From Mycolicibacterium sp. TY81 (GTDB lineage: Bacteria; Actinomycetota; Actinomycetes; Mycobacteriales; Mycobacteriaceae): a stretch of 64,000 nt of DNA. Below are positions 1 through 8,295 of this stretch, one piece after another. The notes under the pieces were generated by a model. That model had not been told where the DNA came from, ran no database searches, and saw only the letters and a program-made list of their open reading frames with translations. A program made the position numbers and the translations under genes. The stretch's first letter is position 1; each line of letters opens with the position of its first letter. The stretch lies in contig NZ_AP023362.1 in the NCBI RefSeq assembly GCF_018326285.1, forward strand, positions 4,712,001-4,776,000, written 5' to 3'.

Positions 1-990
1 CGCACCGGTCTTCTCGGAGGCCGTCTTGTCCGGCGACGCGGCCGGAGCCACCGCGAGCGGACTTGCCGCCGCGGCCGGCTTGGCAGTCAGCGCCGCCTTC
101 GCGTCAATCGAGACGGAGACCGTCGCCGACGCCGGCGACGGAACACTGACTGCGGCGGCGGGCGGCGGGGTCACCGGCTTGATCGCGGTTGCGATGATGC
201 CCAACGCATTTCGCAGCCCTTGCACGATGCCGTTCGGCCCGAGAATGCCCGCGCCGTCGCCGTTGTAACCGTTGAGCAAGGCACCGGTGATGGATCCGGG
301 CATCGCAACGATCGCGTTCACGACAGCACCCAGATTCTTCGCGCTGAACGCGTTGACCACGTTCTGCAGTCCGTCGCCGGTGGCGGTCACGACGTCACTC
401 ATCACCGCAAGCAATGGCAATCCGGCCGTCAGAACCCAGCCCATGCCGGTCGGTGAGGTGATCGCCGTGTCGATCACGTTCAGCATGTTCTGCACCGGCT
501 TACGGAATGCCGCTTGCACATCGGTGAGGATGCTCGTGGTCAGGATCGGCAGGACAAAGGGCGTGAGCACCGCGCTGTACAACGTCTGCACCGCGTCAGC
601 GACATGCCCGGCGGCGAGCTGCTGGAACGCCTGCTTCAAGGACTCCGGCGTCGTGCCCAACTGCTGCCCGACCGCAACCAGATAGTCCCGCACGGATCCA
701 CCGACCGCGACGGCACTGGCGATCTGGTTCCGCACCACCTGGCCGAGGACGGGCGCCGGGTCTGCGATCACGCCGGTGACGATGCCCTTGGTGTTCTGCA
801 GCGCCTCGGTGATGATCTGTCCCCATTGGGTGATCGGGTTCACCTGCGCGGCGAGTTGTACCGCACTTGCATGCAGTGCCGGCAGGTGCAGATCCGGCGC
901 CGGCTGGTGGGTGACCGGAGCCAGAGCGATGACCCCGGCACCCATCAGTGCGACGCCCGTCGTGAGGCTGGAGCGAACAGCAATTTGCAT
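1..990 (-). CDS. secreted Ala-rich hypothetical protein (partial, C-terminus outside window)
   Basis: Reading frame on the minus strand starting at ATG 990 and running off the left edge, so at least 330 residues. It opens MQIAVRSS followed by a hydrophobic stretch (about residues 9-27), which looks like a signal peptide. The mature part contains NPITQW and several long amphipathic or hydrophobic Ala/Val/Leu stretches. It ends in an Ala/Pro/Val/Lys-rich low-complexity tail, from about residue 280 to the edge. A purine stretch (GGGGAAG) precedes the ATG. Proteins of this style are common in mycobacteria as exported, PE/PPE-like but domain-less proteins. No enzymatic motif is visible, and the function is unknown. 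Confidence 0.75.
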   Translation of the reverse strand, partial: MQIAVRSSLTTGVALMGAGVIALAPVTHQPAPDLHLPALHASAVQLAAQVNPITQWGQIITEALQNTKGIVTGVIADPAPVLGQVVRNQIASAVAVGGSVRDYLVAVGQQLGTTPESLKQAFQQLAAGHVADAVQTLYSAVLTPFVLPILTTSILTDVQAAFRKPVQNMLNVIDTAITSPTGMGWVLTAGLPLLAVMSDVVTATGDGLQNVVNAFSAKNLGAVVNAIVAMPGSITGALLNGYNGDGAGILGPNGIVQGLRNALGIIATAIKPVTPPPAAAVSVPSPASATVSVSIDAKAALTAKPAAAASPLAVAPAASPDKTASEKTGA

Positions 991-1419
991 GGTGCTTCCC
1001 CGAAGGTAGATGTGATATTGACCACAGCACCATAAATCCATATTGCCGCGCAGTTGCCGGAAATCGACGGATGGAACGTGTTTCATTTTCCGCGAAATGG
1101 CCACCCGGAGCGCCCATTTACGCCTAGGTTATTAGCTGGTCAGCCGAGATTTGGCGTTCGAAAACCAGAGTTAGATGCATTCATAATTGACTATTACGTC
1201 TATTTTTCTCTGGCTCCGGCCGCCGCCGCGCCAATTGCTGCCAATTGGAAATATTGCGCAAGCTACTGCTCGGCTCGGCGCTCGCAGATGGCCGCGATTC
1301 GCCGACTACGCCGCGTCGGCGTCCCGGGCCCACGCTCCCCGCGAGGCGCGTTCCCGAGCCCAGCGGCACCGCCGGGCCCCGGGCATGAGAGTTGCTACCG
1401 GGTCAGCCCGACCCACCAC
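991..1419. other. intergenic region without a gene
   Basis: No supported coding frame. Positions about 1015-1250 are clearly richer in A and T than the surroundings, consistent with promoter DNA for the leftward secreted-protein gene. No clear -35/-10 pair or hairpin can be assigned with confidence. Confidence 0.5.
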
Positions 1420-2049
1420 TCACGCACCGAGGACCGATCGGGCGACAGCCTCATCGCCGTCGACTTCGACCAGCCCGAGCGCACGCGCATCACCGAGGCT
1501 GAGTGCGCCCGCAGCGAGACCGAGGATGCAGGCGGGGATCGCCGTCACGGTGGCATCGAGCTTGCGGCCGTCGTGCGGACCGACCTCGAAGCCGGAGCGC
1601 GTCGCGCGGAGTTGCAGGGTCCGGTCGTCGACCACGAGGCCGATCGTCACGGCGGAGCGGACCTTGACCCGGCCGTTGAGCAGAGCCGGGACAGCGAGGG
1701 TCAGCCACTCGGGCCGGAAGGAATCACTGTCGGCGGGACCGCTGATCATCAGCGGCGTGGACCAGCGGAGCAGGCTCTCGATCGGCTGGCGCAGCTGCGC
1801 GCCCCACGGCGTCAGGGTGTACTCGACCGCACTGCCCTCGCCGGCCAGCCGCCGCTCGACGACGCCCGTGGCCTCGAGGTCCCGGAGCCGATCCGCGAGC
1901 AGGTTGGTCGCGATACCCGGGAGCCGGGCGATCAGATCGCGGTAGCGGCCGGGTGCGATGAGAAGTTCGCGAACGATCAGCAGATTCCGTCTGTCGCCGA
2001 CGATTTCGAGCGAACGGGCGAGCCCACAGTATTGGTCGTAGCTTCGCAT
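1420..2049 (-). CDS. HxlR-family winged-helix transcriptional regulator
   Basis: 209 residues. The N-terminal ~100 residues form an HxlR/MarR-like winged helix (YCGLARSLEIVGDRRNLLIV, then GIATNLLADRL as recognition helix and TLTPWG in the wing). The C-terminal ~100 residues (VKVRSAVTIGLVVDDRT onward) resemble the SCP2-like ligand domain found on some actinobacterial HxlR regulators. The ATG at 2049 is chosen because AGAAGGA lies 5 bases upstream; longer in-frame starts would run into the operator palindrome at 2062-2078. It is transcribed divergently from the dehalogenase-like gene, which it probably controls together with itself. A single conserved Cys near the N-terminus (YC) could be a redox sensor, as in several HxlR proteins; this is inference. 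Confidence 0.85.
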   Translation of the reverse strand: MRSYDQYCGLARSLEIVGDRRNLLIVRELLIAPGRYRDLIARLPGIATNLLADRLRDLEATGVVERRLAGEGSAVEYTLTPWGAQLRQPIESLLRWSTPLMISGPADSDSFRPEWLTLAVPALLNGRVKVRSAVTIGLVVDDRTLQLRATRSGFEVGPHDGRKLDATVTAIPACILGLAAGALSLGDARALGLVEVDGDEAVARSVLGA

Positions 2050-2061
2050 TGCCGTCCTTCT

Positions 2062-2078
2062 ACTTGAGTTTCTCAAGT
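2062..2078. promoter_or_regulatory. operator palindrome, candidate HxlR site
   Basis: Perfect inverted repeat ACTTGAG-TTT-CTCAAGT, centred in the gap between two divergent start codons (2049 on minus, 2130 on plus). The ACTT...AAGT outer arms match the general form of HxlR-type operators. A further half-site TTCAAG lies at 2091-2096. Assignment to the adjacent regulator is inference from position. Confidence 0.6.
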
Positions 2079-2129
2079 GATTATGAGATGTTCAAGCATA
2101 CCCGGAAGCCGATCCGAACAGGGGTTGCC

Positions 2130-3029
2130 ATGACCGACACCGCTTCGACCACACGGCCCGCCTGGGTCGACGACGAACTGTTCCCGTTCGAGAGCCACTT
2201 CATCGAGATCGACGGCCACACCGTGCACTACGTGGACGAAGGATCCGGCCCCACACTGTTGATGCTGCACGGCAACCCGACCTGGTCATTCCTCTTCCGC
2301 GATGTAATCAACTTGCTGCGCAAGGACTTTCGGTGCATCGCCCTCGACTACCCCGGCTTCGGGCTGTCGACGCCGAGACCCGGCTACCGGTACCTGCCCG
2401 AGGAGCACGCCGACGTCGTCACCGCGTTCGTCGACGCCCTGGACCTCGAGGACCTCACGCTGGTCGGCCAGGACTGGGGCGGCATGATCGGTATAGCGGT
2501 GGCGCAGCGGCGGCCGGAGGTATTCCAACGGCTGGTACTGGCGAATACCTGGGCTTGGCCGGTCAACGGAGATCTGCATTTCGAAGCGTTCGGGCGCATC
2601 ATGGGCGGGCTTCCGACACGCTTCCTGGTCCGTCAGTTCAATCTGCTGGTCAACGCCTTCATCCCCACCGGCCACCGCAGGCGCAAGCTCAGCGACGCCG
2701 AGATGGATCACTACCGCCGCGCGCTGGACACCGCGGACCGGCGCCAGGCGTCCGCCGTCCTTCCCGGCCGGGTGCTGGCGAGCCGCGACTTCTTCACGGA
2801 GGTCGAAGCCGGGCTGCCGAACGTCGCACATCTGCCGACCCTCATCATCTGGGGCGACGCCGACATCGCCTTCCGCGCCCAGGAGCGCGAGCGGCTGGAG
2901 GCGACGTTCCCCGACCACACGACGGTGATCGTCGAGGGCGCCGGAACCTATGTCGAGTCCGACGCCCCCGAGGAATTCGCCGCTGCGGTCCGCGCGTTCA
3001 GCGACGGCGCGGGACGACCTTCCGCGTAG
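2130..3029 (+). CDS. haloalkane dehalogenase-like alpha/beta hydrolase lacking the catalytic His
   Basis: 299 residues, start ATG 2130 (MTDTASTTRPAW). The fold and sequence match the haloalkane dehalogenase subfamily that includes Rv1833c: HGNPTWSFLFRD near residue 48 (oxyanion and halide-binding Trp), nucleophile Asp115 in GQDWGG, NTWAWP, and acid Asp245 in WGDADIAF. Where family members have a catalytic His (AKHFIQEDAP in Rv1833c) this protein reads AGTYVESDAP, so the base is Thr273. The codon is ACC in an otherwise intact frame. Classical hydrolytic dehalogenation would stop at the ester intermediate without this His, so the real activity is uncertain. It is divergent from the HxlR gene and overlaps the 3' end of the convergent AhpD-like gene by 32 bases. 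Confidence 0.85.
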   Translation: MTDTASTTRPAWVDDELFPFESHFIEIDGHTVHYVDEGSGPTLLMLHGNPTWSFLFRDVINLLRKDFRCIALDYPGFGLSTPRPGYRYLPEEHADVVTAFVDALDLEDLTLVGQDWGGMIGIAVAQRRPEVFQRLVLANTWAWPVNGDLHFEAFGRIMGGLPTRFLVRQFNLLVNAFIPTGHRRRKLSDAEMDHYRRALDTADRRQASAVLPGRVLASRDFFTEVEAGLPNVAHLPTLIIWGDADIAFRAQERERLEATFPDHTTVIVEGAGTYVESDAPEEFAAAVRAFSDGAGRPSA

Positions 3030-3480
3030 CGGCGTTCAACCGGTTCCACGAGTTGATGACGGCGGCCATGCCGACGACGTGCGCGAGCTCGCGCTCGGTG
3101 AACACGGCGGCCGCCTGGGCGTAGACGTCGTCGGGAACCGGGCCGTGGCTCAGATCGGTGATGGCTTCGGTGATGGCCAGCGCGGCCCGCTCGCGCTCGG
3201 TGAACAGGTCGCCGGCTTCCTCCCACGCCGCGACCAGGGCCAGGCGCTGCTCGGTCTCGCCGAAACGGCGCGCGTCATGGACGTGCATGTCGAGGCAGAA
3301 GGCGCAGTGGTTCATCTGCGAGGCGCGAATCTTGATGAGTTCGCCGATGGTCGAATCGAGCTCCTTCGACGCGGCGTTGCTGAAGGCCATCATCCCGGCG
3401 TACAGCTCGGGAGCTGCCTCGTAGATATCGATCCGCTTGGCGTGGGCGGTGGTGGTCGGTGCGTTGAGTGTCTCGGTCAT
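2998..3480 (-). CDS. carboxymuconolactone decarboxylase / AhpD-like alkylhydroperoxidase
   Basis: 160 residues, start ATG 3480 (MTETLNAP); an alternative ATG at 3498 would add MASVDG. The core has the AhpD motif with Cys59-Ala-Phe-Cys62 and His66 (NHCAFCLDMHVHDARR). This is the redox-active site that reduces peroxides in AhpD and in the actinobacterial CMD family. Its length is typical for the single-domain family. It is divergent from a MocR-type regulator with about 50 bases between the starts, so it is probably that regulator's target. Its last 32 bases overlap the convergent dehalogenase-like gene. Confidence 0.85.
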   Translation of the reverse strand: MTETLNAPTTTAHAKRIDIYEAAPELYAGMMAFSNAASKELDSTIGELIKIRASQMNHCAFCLDMHVHDARRFGETEQRLALVAAWEEAGDLFTERERAALAITEAITDLSHGPVPDDVYAQAAAVFTERELAHVVGMAAVINSWNRLNAATRKVVPRRR

Positions 3481-3529
3481 GCCATCCACGCTAGCCATCA
3501 AAAACCCGCGAACATGGTTCAATTTCTCT

Positions 3530-4948
3530 GTGGTTTCATGGGCCAATTCTGCGGCGGGCGGTGCCGGACTGGACCTGCATCTGGACCTCGGCCAGGCCGT
3601 CCAACCGGGCCGCCGCGGCACTCGCGACCAGCTGATCCAGGCGCTCAGAGACGCGGTCCGGTCACGCCGCCTGCCGGCCGGCACCATGCTGCCGCCCTCC
3701 CGGTCACTGGCCGCCGACCTCGGCTTGGCCCGCAACACCGTCGCCGAGGCATATGCCGAATTGGTCGCCGAAGGCTGGCTGGGCTCCCGCCAGGGCGCGG
3801 GCACGTGGGTGATCGGCTCGCACACCGACTCGGCTCCGGCCACCCAGCGCGCCCAGCCGGGCACGCCTACCCACAACCTGATGCCCGGTTCGGGAAACGT
3901 CGCGGCCTTCCCGCGGCAGGCCTGGCTGGCGTCGGCCCGACGGGCCCTGACCAACGCCCCGACCGAGGCGCTGCGCACCGGTGACGCCCGCGGCCGCCAC
4001 GAACTGCGCACGGCCCTGGCCACCTACCTGGCCCGAGCCCGCGGTGTACGCACCACGGCCGAATCGATCGTCATCTGCGCCGGCACGCGGCACGCCGTCG
4101 AGTTGCTGTCAAAAGTGTTCGCGCCGAGCATCATTGCGGTCGAGAACTACGGACTGTTCCTGTTCCGGGACGCCATCGCCGACAATGGGGCCGGCACCGT
4201 GCCGATCCGGATCGATGATCACGGCGCCGTCGTCGACGACCTCGAAAAGGCCGGCGCCGCAGCGGCTCTGCTCACGCCGGCGCATCATTTCCCCCACGGG
4301 GTACCACTTCATCCCGCCCGGCGCACCCGCGCCCTCGATTGGGCGATCAGCACGAAAAGCTATGTCCTGGAAGATGACTACGACGGCGAGTTCCGTTACG
4401 ACCGGCAGCCGATAGGCTCGATGCAGGGTCTGGATCCCGATCGGGTGGCCTACCTGGGCTCGGCCAGCAAGAGCCTGGCGCCGGTGCTGCGGCTGGGCTG
4501 GATGGTGTTGCCCGACAACCTGATCGACCCTGTCCTGGCCGCGGCGGGCGGGCAGCAGTTCTACGTCAACGCCATCGACCAGCTGACCATGGCCGACTTC
4601 ATCGAATCCGGTCAGTACGACAAGCACATTCGCCGCATGCGCAACAGCTACCGGCGCCGGCGCGACGCGCTCGCGGCGAGGCTGTCGGGTCTGGATGTCG
4701 AGATCAGTGGCCTGTCCGCCGGACTGCACGCCCTGATCCGACTACCCGACGGCACAGAACATGAGGTCATGCGACGCGCAGCCGACGCCGGCATCGCGTT
4801 GTCCGGGCTGGCGCTGCTGCGGCATCCCGACGCGGCGGACACCCCGCCCCAGGACGGCGTGGTGGTGAGTTTCGGCACGCCCGCCGATCACGACTTCAAC
4901 GCGGCGCTCGACGCATTGCACGACGTGCTGAAAGCCGTCAGCCGCTGA
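3530..4948 (+). CDS. MocR/PdxR-type GntR regulator with PLP-dependent aminotransferase domain
   Basis: 472 residues from GTG 3530; an upstream in-frame start would run back through the divergent AhpD-like gene, so the GTG is preferred. Residues about 15-85 form a GntR winged helix (LPPSRSLAADLGLARNTV, then GWLGSRQGAGTWV). The rest is a class-I aminotransferase-like domain, with the PLP Asp region (LEDDYDGEFRYD) and Schiff-base Lys in GSASKSL. Such proteins sense PLP or amino-acid-derived ligands and usually control a divergent neighbour, here the AhpD-like gene. A TGGTT element occurs twice in the short gap (near 3514 and 3531), as is common for MocR sites. The 3' end overlaps the convergent HD-domain gene by about 11 bases. 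Confidence 0.88.
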   Translation: MVSWANSAAGGAGLDLHLDLGQAVQPGRRGTRDQLIQALRDAVRSRRLPAGTMLPPSRSLAADLGLARNTVAEAYAELVAEGWLGSRQGAGTWVIGSHTDSAPATQRAQPGTPTHNLMPGSGNVAAFPRQAWLASARRALTNAPTEALRTGDARGRHELRTALATYLARARGVRTTAESIVICAGTRHAVELLSKVFAPSIIAVENYGLFLFRDAIADNGAGTVPIRIDDHGAVVDDLEKAGAAAALLTPAHHFPHGVPLHPARRTRALDWAISTKSYVLEDDYDGEFRYDRQPIGSMQGLDPDRVAYLGSASKSLAPVLRLGWMVLPDNLIDPVLAAAGGQQFYVNAIDQLTMADFIESGQYDKHIRRMRNSYRRRRDALAARLSGLDVEISGLSAGLHALIRLPDGTEHEVMRRAADAGIALSGLALLRHPDAADTPPQDGVVVSFGTPADHDFNAALDALHDVLKAVSR

Positions 4949-5561
4949 GCGCCGCCAGCTCCGCCCTCAGATTCGTCCGTGCCGCGTCCTCCCACAGCCG
5001 CCGCCCCGCATCGGTGCGGTACAGCGACGGCCCGGCGAGCATCGCCGCGATCATCCGGCCGCGCCACAGACCGAAATCCGCATCGCGGACATGGCCGTAC
5101 TCGGCCCGCACCCGCGCGGTGTTGTGTTGGTAGTCGGCCGGCGGCACGGCCAGCACCGCCAGGTCGGCGTCGGACAGCACCTGGCCGTTGTGATCGTCGG
5201 CTGCGGGATCGTGGGCGATGGTCACCCGCACCAGGCGGCCCACCTCCGCCACGAAATCCGGGTCCACACCCAGATCGGTGAGGTCCGACTCGGCGAGCAG
5301 GGCGCTGTTCTCCTCGTCGTCGGACTGCCCCGCGTACACCGCGTCGTGGTACCAGGCCGCCAGGCGGACCGCGTCGGGATCGTCGGCGAACTCCTCCAGG
5401 GCGTCCACTCCGGACAGGATGCCGCGCAGGTGACTGAGGTCGTGGTAACTGCGGTGCGGCTCGGCCCACCGGCCGAGCAGCGACGCCCCGACGTCGTCGA
5501 CGCGAGGCGACGACGAATGCCGCGCCAGCAGGGTGTGCCATGCCTGAAGCAAATCGGTCAC
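4938..5561 (-). CDS. HD-domain metal-dependent phosphohydrolase-like protein
   Basis: 207 residues, probable GTG start at 5561 (VTDLLQAWHTLL); a second GTG at 5576 is possible. The HD signature is visible: HxxxHL around residue 35-45 (YHDLSHL), then WYHDAVY with the His-Asp pair, and a later acidic SDADLAVL. This family is usually annotated as an HD superfamily phosphohydrolase of unknown substrate. No ribosome site is obvious, which makes the exact start uncertain. It is divergent from the GtrA gene that opens the arabinan run. The substrate and any link to cell-wall synthesis are unknown. Confidence 0.8.
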   Translation of the reverse strand: MTDLLQAWHTLLARHSSSPRVDDVGASLLGRWAEPHRSYHDLSHLRGILSGVDALEEFADDPDAVRLAAWYHDAVYAGQSDDEENSALLAESDLTDLGVDPDFVAEVGRLVRVTIAHDPAADDHNGQVLSDADLAVLAVPPADYQHNTARVRAEYGHVRDADFGLWRGRMIAAMLAGPSLYRTDAGRRLWEDAARTNLRAELAALSG

Positions 5562-5589
5562 GTGTCCATGGTGCACGTAAGCTGCCCGG

Positions 5590-6069
5590 GTGGCCGAGCC
5601 AGTGGACATCCCCGCCGAACACCATGCAGAACACAGCGCCGAGAAAGCCGTCGAGGCGTCGCTGGGCCTGGTGACGCAGGCGTGGCGGTTCATCGTGACG
5701 GGCGGCCTGTCCGCGATCGTCGATTACGGGCTGTACGTACTGCTCAGCTTCGTTTTCGTGGCCAACGGCATGCCGGACGCGCGGGCCACACTCATCGCGA
5801 AGACGCTCAGCTTCATCGCAGGCACGACGACGGCCTACCTGATCAACCGGCGCTGGACCTTCCAGGCCGAACCGAGCCGGGCGCGCTTCATCGCGGTTGT
5901 GATCCTGTACGCCGTCACCTTCGGGCTGCAGGTCGGCATCAATCAGCTGTTCTATCTGCAATTCGCGGGCGAGTCCTGGCGGCGGCCGGTGGCCTTCGTC
6001 ATCGCCCAGGGCACGGCGACAGTGATCAACTTCGTGGTGCAGCGAGCCGTGATTTTCCGGTTGAAGTGA
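5590..6069 (+). CDS. GtrA-family membrane protein, Rv3789 homologue
   Basis: 159 residues from GTG 5590. After a hydrophilic N-terminal ~28 residues there are four hydrophobic segments (about 33-55, 68-85, 98-118, 130-150), the GtrA four-helix pattern, with the conserved INRRWTF between helices 2 and 3. Rv3789 sits just upstream of dprE1 in M. tuberculosis in the same order. It has been proposed to flip decaprenyl-phosphoryl-arabinose across the membrane or to anchor AftA; the two views are not settled by sequence. It is 25 bases upstream of dprE1 and probably co-transcribed with it. Confidence 0.9.
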   Translation: MAEPVDIPAEHHAEHSAEKAVEASLGLVTQAWRFIVTGGLSAIVDYGLYVLLSFVFVANGMPDARATLIAKTLSFIAGTTTAYLINRRWTFQAEPSRARFIAVVILYAVTFGLQVGINQLFYLQFAGESWRRPVAFVIAQGTATVINFVVQRAVIFRLK

Positions 6070-6094
6070 CGTTGGCCGGTACCCTTTGACCGTT

Positions 6095-7507
6095 ATGTCT
6101 ACCCAGTCTGACGTCACGCTGCCCCTGACGCGCCGCGCCCTCACCGGGTTCGGCCGCACGGCACCGTCCGTGACAAACGTGCTGTCCACACCCGATGTCT
6201 CAGTGATCGCCGAGGCGGTCAAGCGGGTCGCGGACGCAAACTCTTCCAGCCCCGCCCACCTGCGCCGGGGCATCCTCGGCCGCGGACTCGGCCGGTCCTA
6301 CGGCGACCAGGCGTGCAACGGCGGCGGCATCGTCGTCGACATGACGGCGCTGAACCGGATCCATTCGATCAGCTCCGAGACCGCCATCGCCGACGTCGAC
6401 GCCGGGGTCAGCCTCGATCAGCTGATGAAGGCCGCGCTGCCATTCGGACTGTGGGTACCGGTGCTGCCGGGCACCCGGCAGGTCACCGTCGGCGGCGCGA
6501 TCGCCTCCGACATCCACGGCAAGAACCACCACAGCGCGGGCAGCTTCGGCAATCACGTGCTGTCGCTGGACCTGCTGATGGCCGACGGTGAGGTGCACAC
6601 CATCACCCCCGACGGACCGGACAGCGAGCTGTTCTGGGCCACCGTCGCCGGCAACGGGCTCACGGGCATCGTGATCCGGGCGCGCATCAAGATGACGCGT
6701 ACCGAGAGCGCGTACTTCATCGCCGACGGCATCGCCACGCACGATCTCGAAGAGACCGTCGCGGTGCACCAGGACGGCAGCGAGGACAACTACACGTACT
6801 CGAGCGCCTGGTTCGACCTGATCAGCCCGGAACCCAAGCTCGGCCGCGCCGCGGTGAGCCGGGGCAGCCTCGCCAAGGTGGATCAGCTGCCCGCCAAGCT
6901 GGCCAAGGATCCGCTCAAGTTCACCGCGCCGCAGCTGCCGGCGATCCCGAACCTGTTCCCGGTCAGCTTCATGAACAAGCTCTCGCTCTCGATGATCGGC
7001 GAGGCGTTCTACCGGATGAGCGGCAACTACCAGGGCAAGATCGTCAACCTGACGCAGTTCTACCACATGCTCGACATCACCTCGGGCTGGCAATATGCCT
7101 ATGGCCCAGCGGGATTCGCGCAGCATCAGTTCCTGGTTCCCCCGGATGCGCTCGAAGAGTTCAAGGGCATCATCCGCTGGATGCACACGCAGAAGCAGTA
7201 CTCGGCGCTGAACGTATTCAAGCTGTTCGGCCCGGGCAACAAGGCGCCGCTGAGCTTCCCGATGCAGGGCTGGAACGTCGCCCTGGACTTCCCGAACCGG
7301 CCCGGCGTCAACGAGTTCCTCAACGAACTCGACAAGCGCGCAATGGAATTCGGCGGTCGCGTGTACACCGCCAAGGACTCGCGCGTCAGCGCCGAGAGCT
7401 TCCACAAGATGTACCCGCGGATCGACGAGTGGATCGCCACCCGCCGCAAAGCCGACCCGAACGGCGTGTTCGCCTCCGACATGGCCCGCCGCCTCGAACT
7501 TCTCTAG
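6095..7507 (+). CDS. dprE1: decaprenylphosphoryl-beta-D-ribose 2'-oxidase subunit DprE1 (Ala at the benzothiazinone Cys position)
   Basis: 470 residues from ATG 6095; a TTG nine bases earlier is in frame but less likely. FAD-dependent oxidase that converts decaprenylphosphoryl-ribose to the 2'-keto form, the first half of DPA synthesis with DprE2. The FAD-binding (PCMH-type) region is clear: [14 protein letters not shown] [30 protein letters not shown] and [10 protein letters not shown] in the first 170 residues. The substrate domain contains [15 protein letters not shown], and the conserved end is [12 protein letters not shown]. In M. tuberculosis the target Cys387 lies in GWNICVDFP; here the motif is GWNVALDFP with codon GCC (7280-7282), i.e. 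Ala396. Length and all other landmarks are normal, so the enzyme should be active. Confidence 0.97.
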   Translation: MSTQSDVTLPLTRRALTGFGRTAPSVTNVLSTPDVSVIAEAVKRVADANSSSPAHLRRGILGRGLGRSYGDQACNGGGIVVDMTALNRIHSISSETAIADVDAGVSLDQLMKAALPFGLWVPVLPGTRQVTVGGAIASDIHGKNHHSAGSFGNHVLSLDLLMADGEVHTITPDGPDSELFWATVAGNGLTGIVIRARIKMTRTESAYFIADGIATHDLEETVAVHQDGSEDNYTYSSAWFDLISPEPKLGRAAVSRGSLAKVDQLPAKLAKDPLKFTAPQLPAIPNLFPVSFMNKLSLSMIGEAFYRMSGNYQGKIVNLTQFYHMLDITSGWQYAYGPAGFAQHQFLVPPDALEEFKGIIRWMHTQKQYSALNVFKLFGPGNKAPLSFPMQGWNVALDFPNRPGVNEFLNELDKRAMEFGGRVYTAKDSRVSAESFHKMYPRIDEWIATRRKADPNGVFASDMARRLELL

Positions 7508-7515
7508 GAGACTCA

Positions 7516-8295
7516 GTGATTGACGCAACCGGCAACCCGCAGACCATTCTGCTGTTCGGCGGTACCTCGGAGATCGGCCTGGCCATCGTCGAGCGCTACC
7601 TCAAGAACTCCAAGGCCCGGGTGATCCTCGCCGACCTGCCGAATGCCCCGAAGCGCGACGCCGCCATCGCCCAGATCGAGGCGGCCGGCGCCAAGGAGGT
7701 CGTGTACCTCGACTTCGACGCGCTGGACACCAAGTCGCATCCGGCAGTCATCGAATCTGCTTGGGAGCAGGGCGATGTCGACGTCGCCATCGTCGCATTC
7801 GGCATCCTCGGCGACGCCGAGGAACTGTGGCAGAACCAGTCCAAGGCCGTGCTGACCGCCCAGATCAACTACACCGCAGCCGTTTCCGTCGGCGTGCTGG
7901 TCGGCGACAAGATGAAGGCGCAGGGCTTCGGCCAGATCATCGCGATGTCGTCGGTCGCCGGCGAGCGGGTCCGTCGCTCCAACTTCGTGTACGGCTCGAC
8001 CAAGGCCGGGCTCGACGGCTTCTACCTCGGCCTCGGAGAGGCGTTGCGGGAGTTCGGGGTTCGGGTTCTGGTCATCCGCCCCGGCCAGGTCCGCACCACC
8101 ACGACGCTGGAGCACTGGAAGGCCACCGGCGCCAAGGAGGCGCCGTTCACGGTCGACAAGGAAGACGTCGCCAACCAGGCCGTCGCCGCCGCCGCGAAGG
8201 GCAAGGAGCTCATCTGGGCACCCAACCCGGTGCGCTACTTGATGGCCGTCATCCGGCACATCCCGCGGTCGGTCTTCCGCAAACTCCCGCTCTGA
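7516..8295 (+). CDS. dprE2: decaprenylphosphoryl-D-2-keto-erythro-pentose reductase DprE2
   Basis: 259 residues from GTG 7516, with TAGGAG seven bases before it. Short-chain dehydrogenase that reduces the DprE1 keto product to decaprenylphosphoryl-arabinose with NAD(P)H. The Rossmann motif is GGTSEIG (residues about 13-19), the catalytic Ser is in AMSSVAGER and the YxxxK motif is YGSTK. It lies 8 bases after dprE1, and its stop TGA overlaps the aftA ATG (TGATG), so it is translationally coupled on both sides. Confidence 0.96.
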   Translation: MIDATGNPQTILLFGGTSEIGLAIVERYLKNSKARVILADLPNAPKRDAAIAQIEAAGAKEVVYLDFDALDTKSHPAVIESAWEQGDVDVAIVAFGILGDAEELWQNQSKAVLTAQINYTAAVSVGVLVGDKMKAQGFGQIIAMSSVAGERVRRSNFVYGSTKAGLDGFYLGLGEALREFGVRVLVIRPGQVRTTTTLEHWKATGAKEAPFTVDKEDVANQAVAAAAKGKELIWAPNPVRYLMAVIRHIPRSVFRKLPL

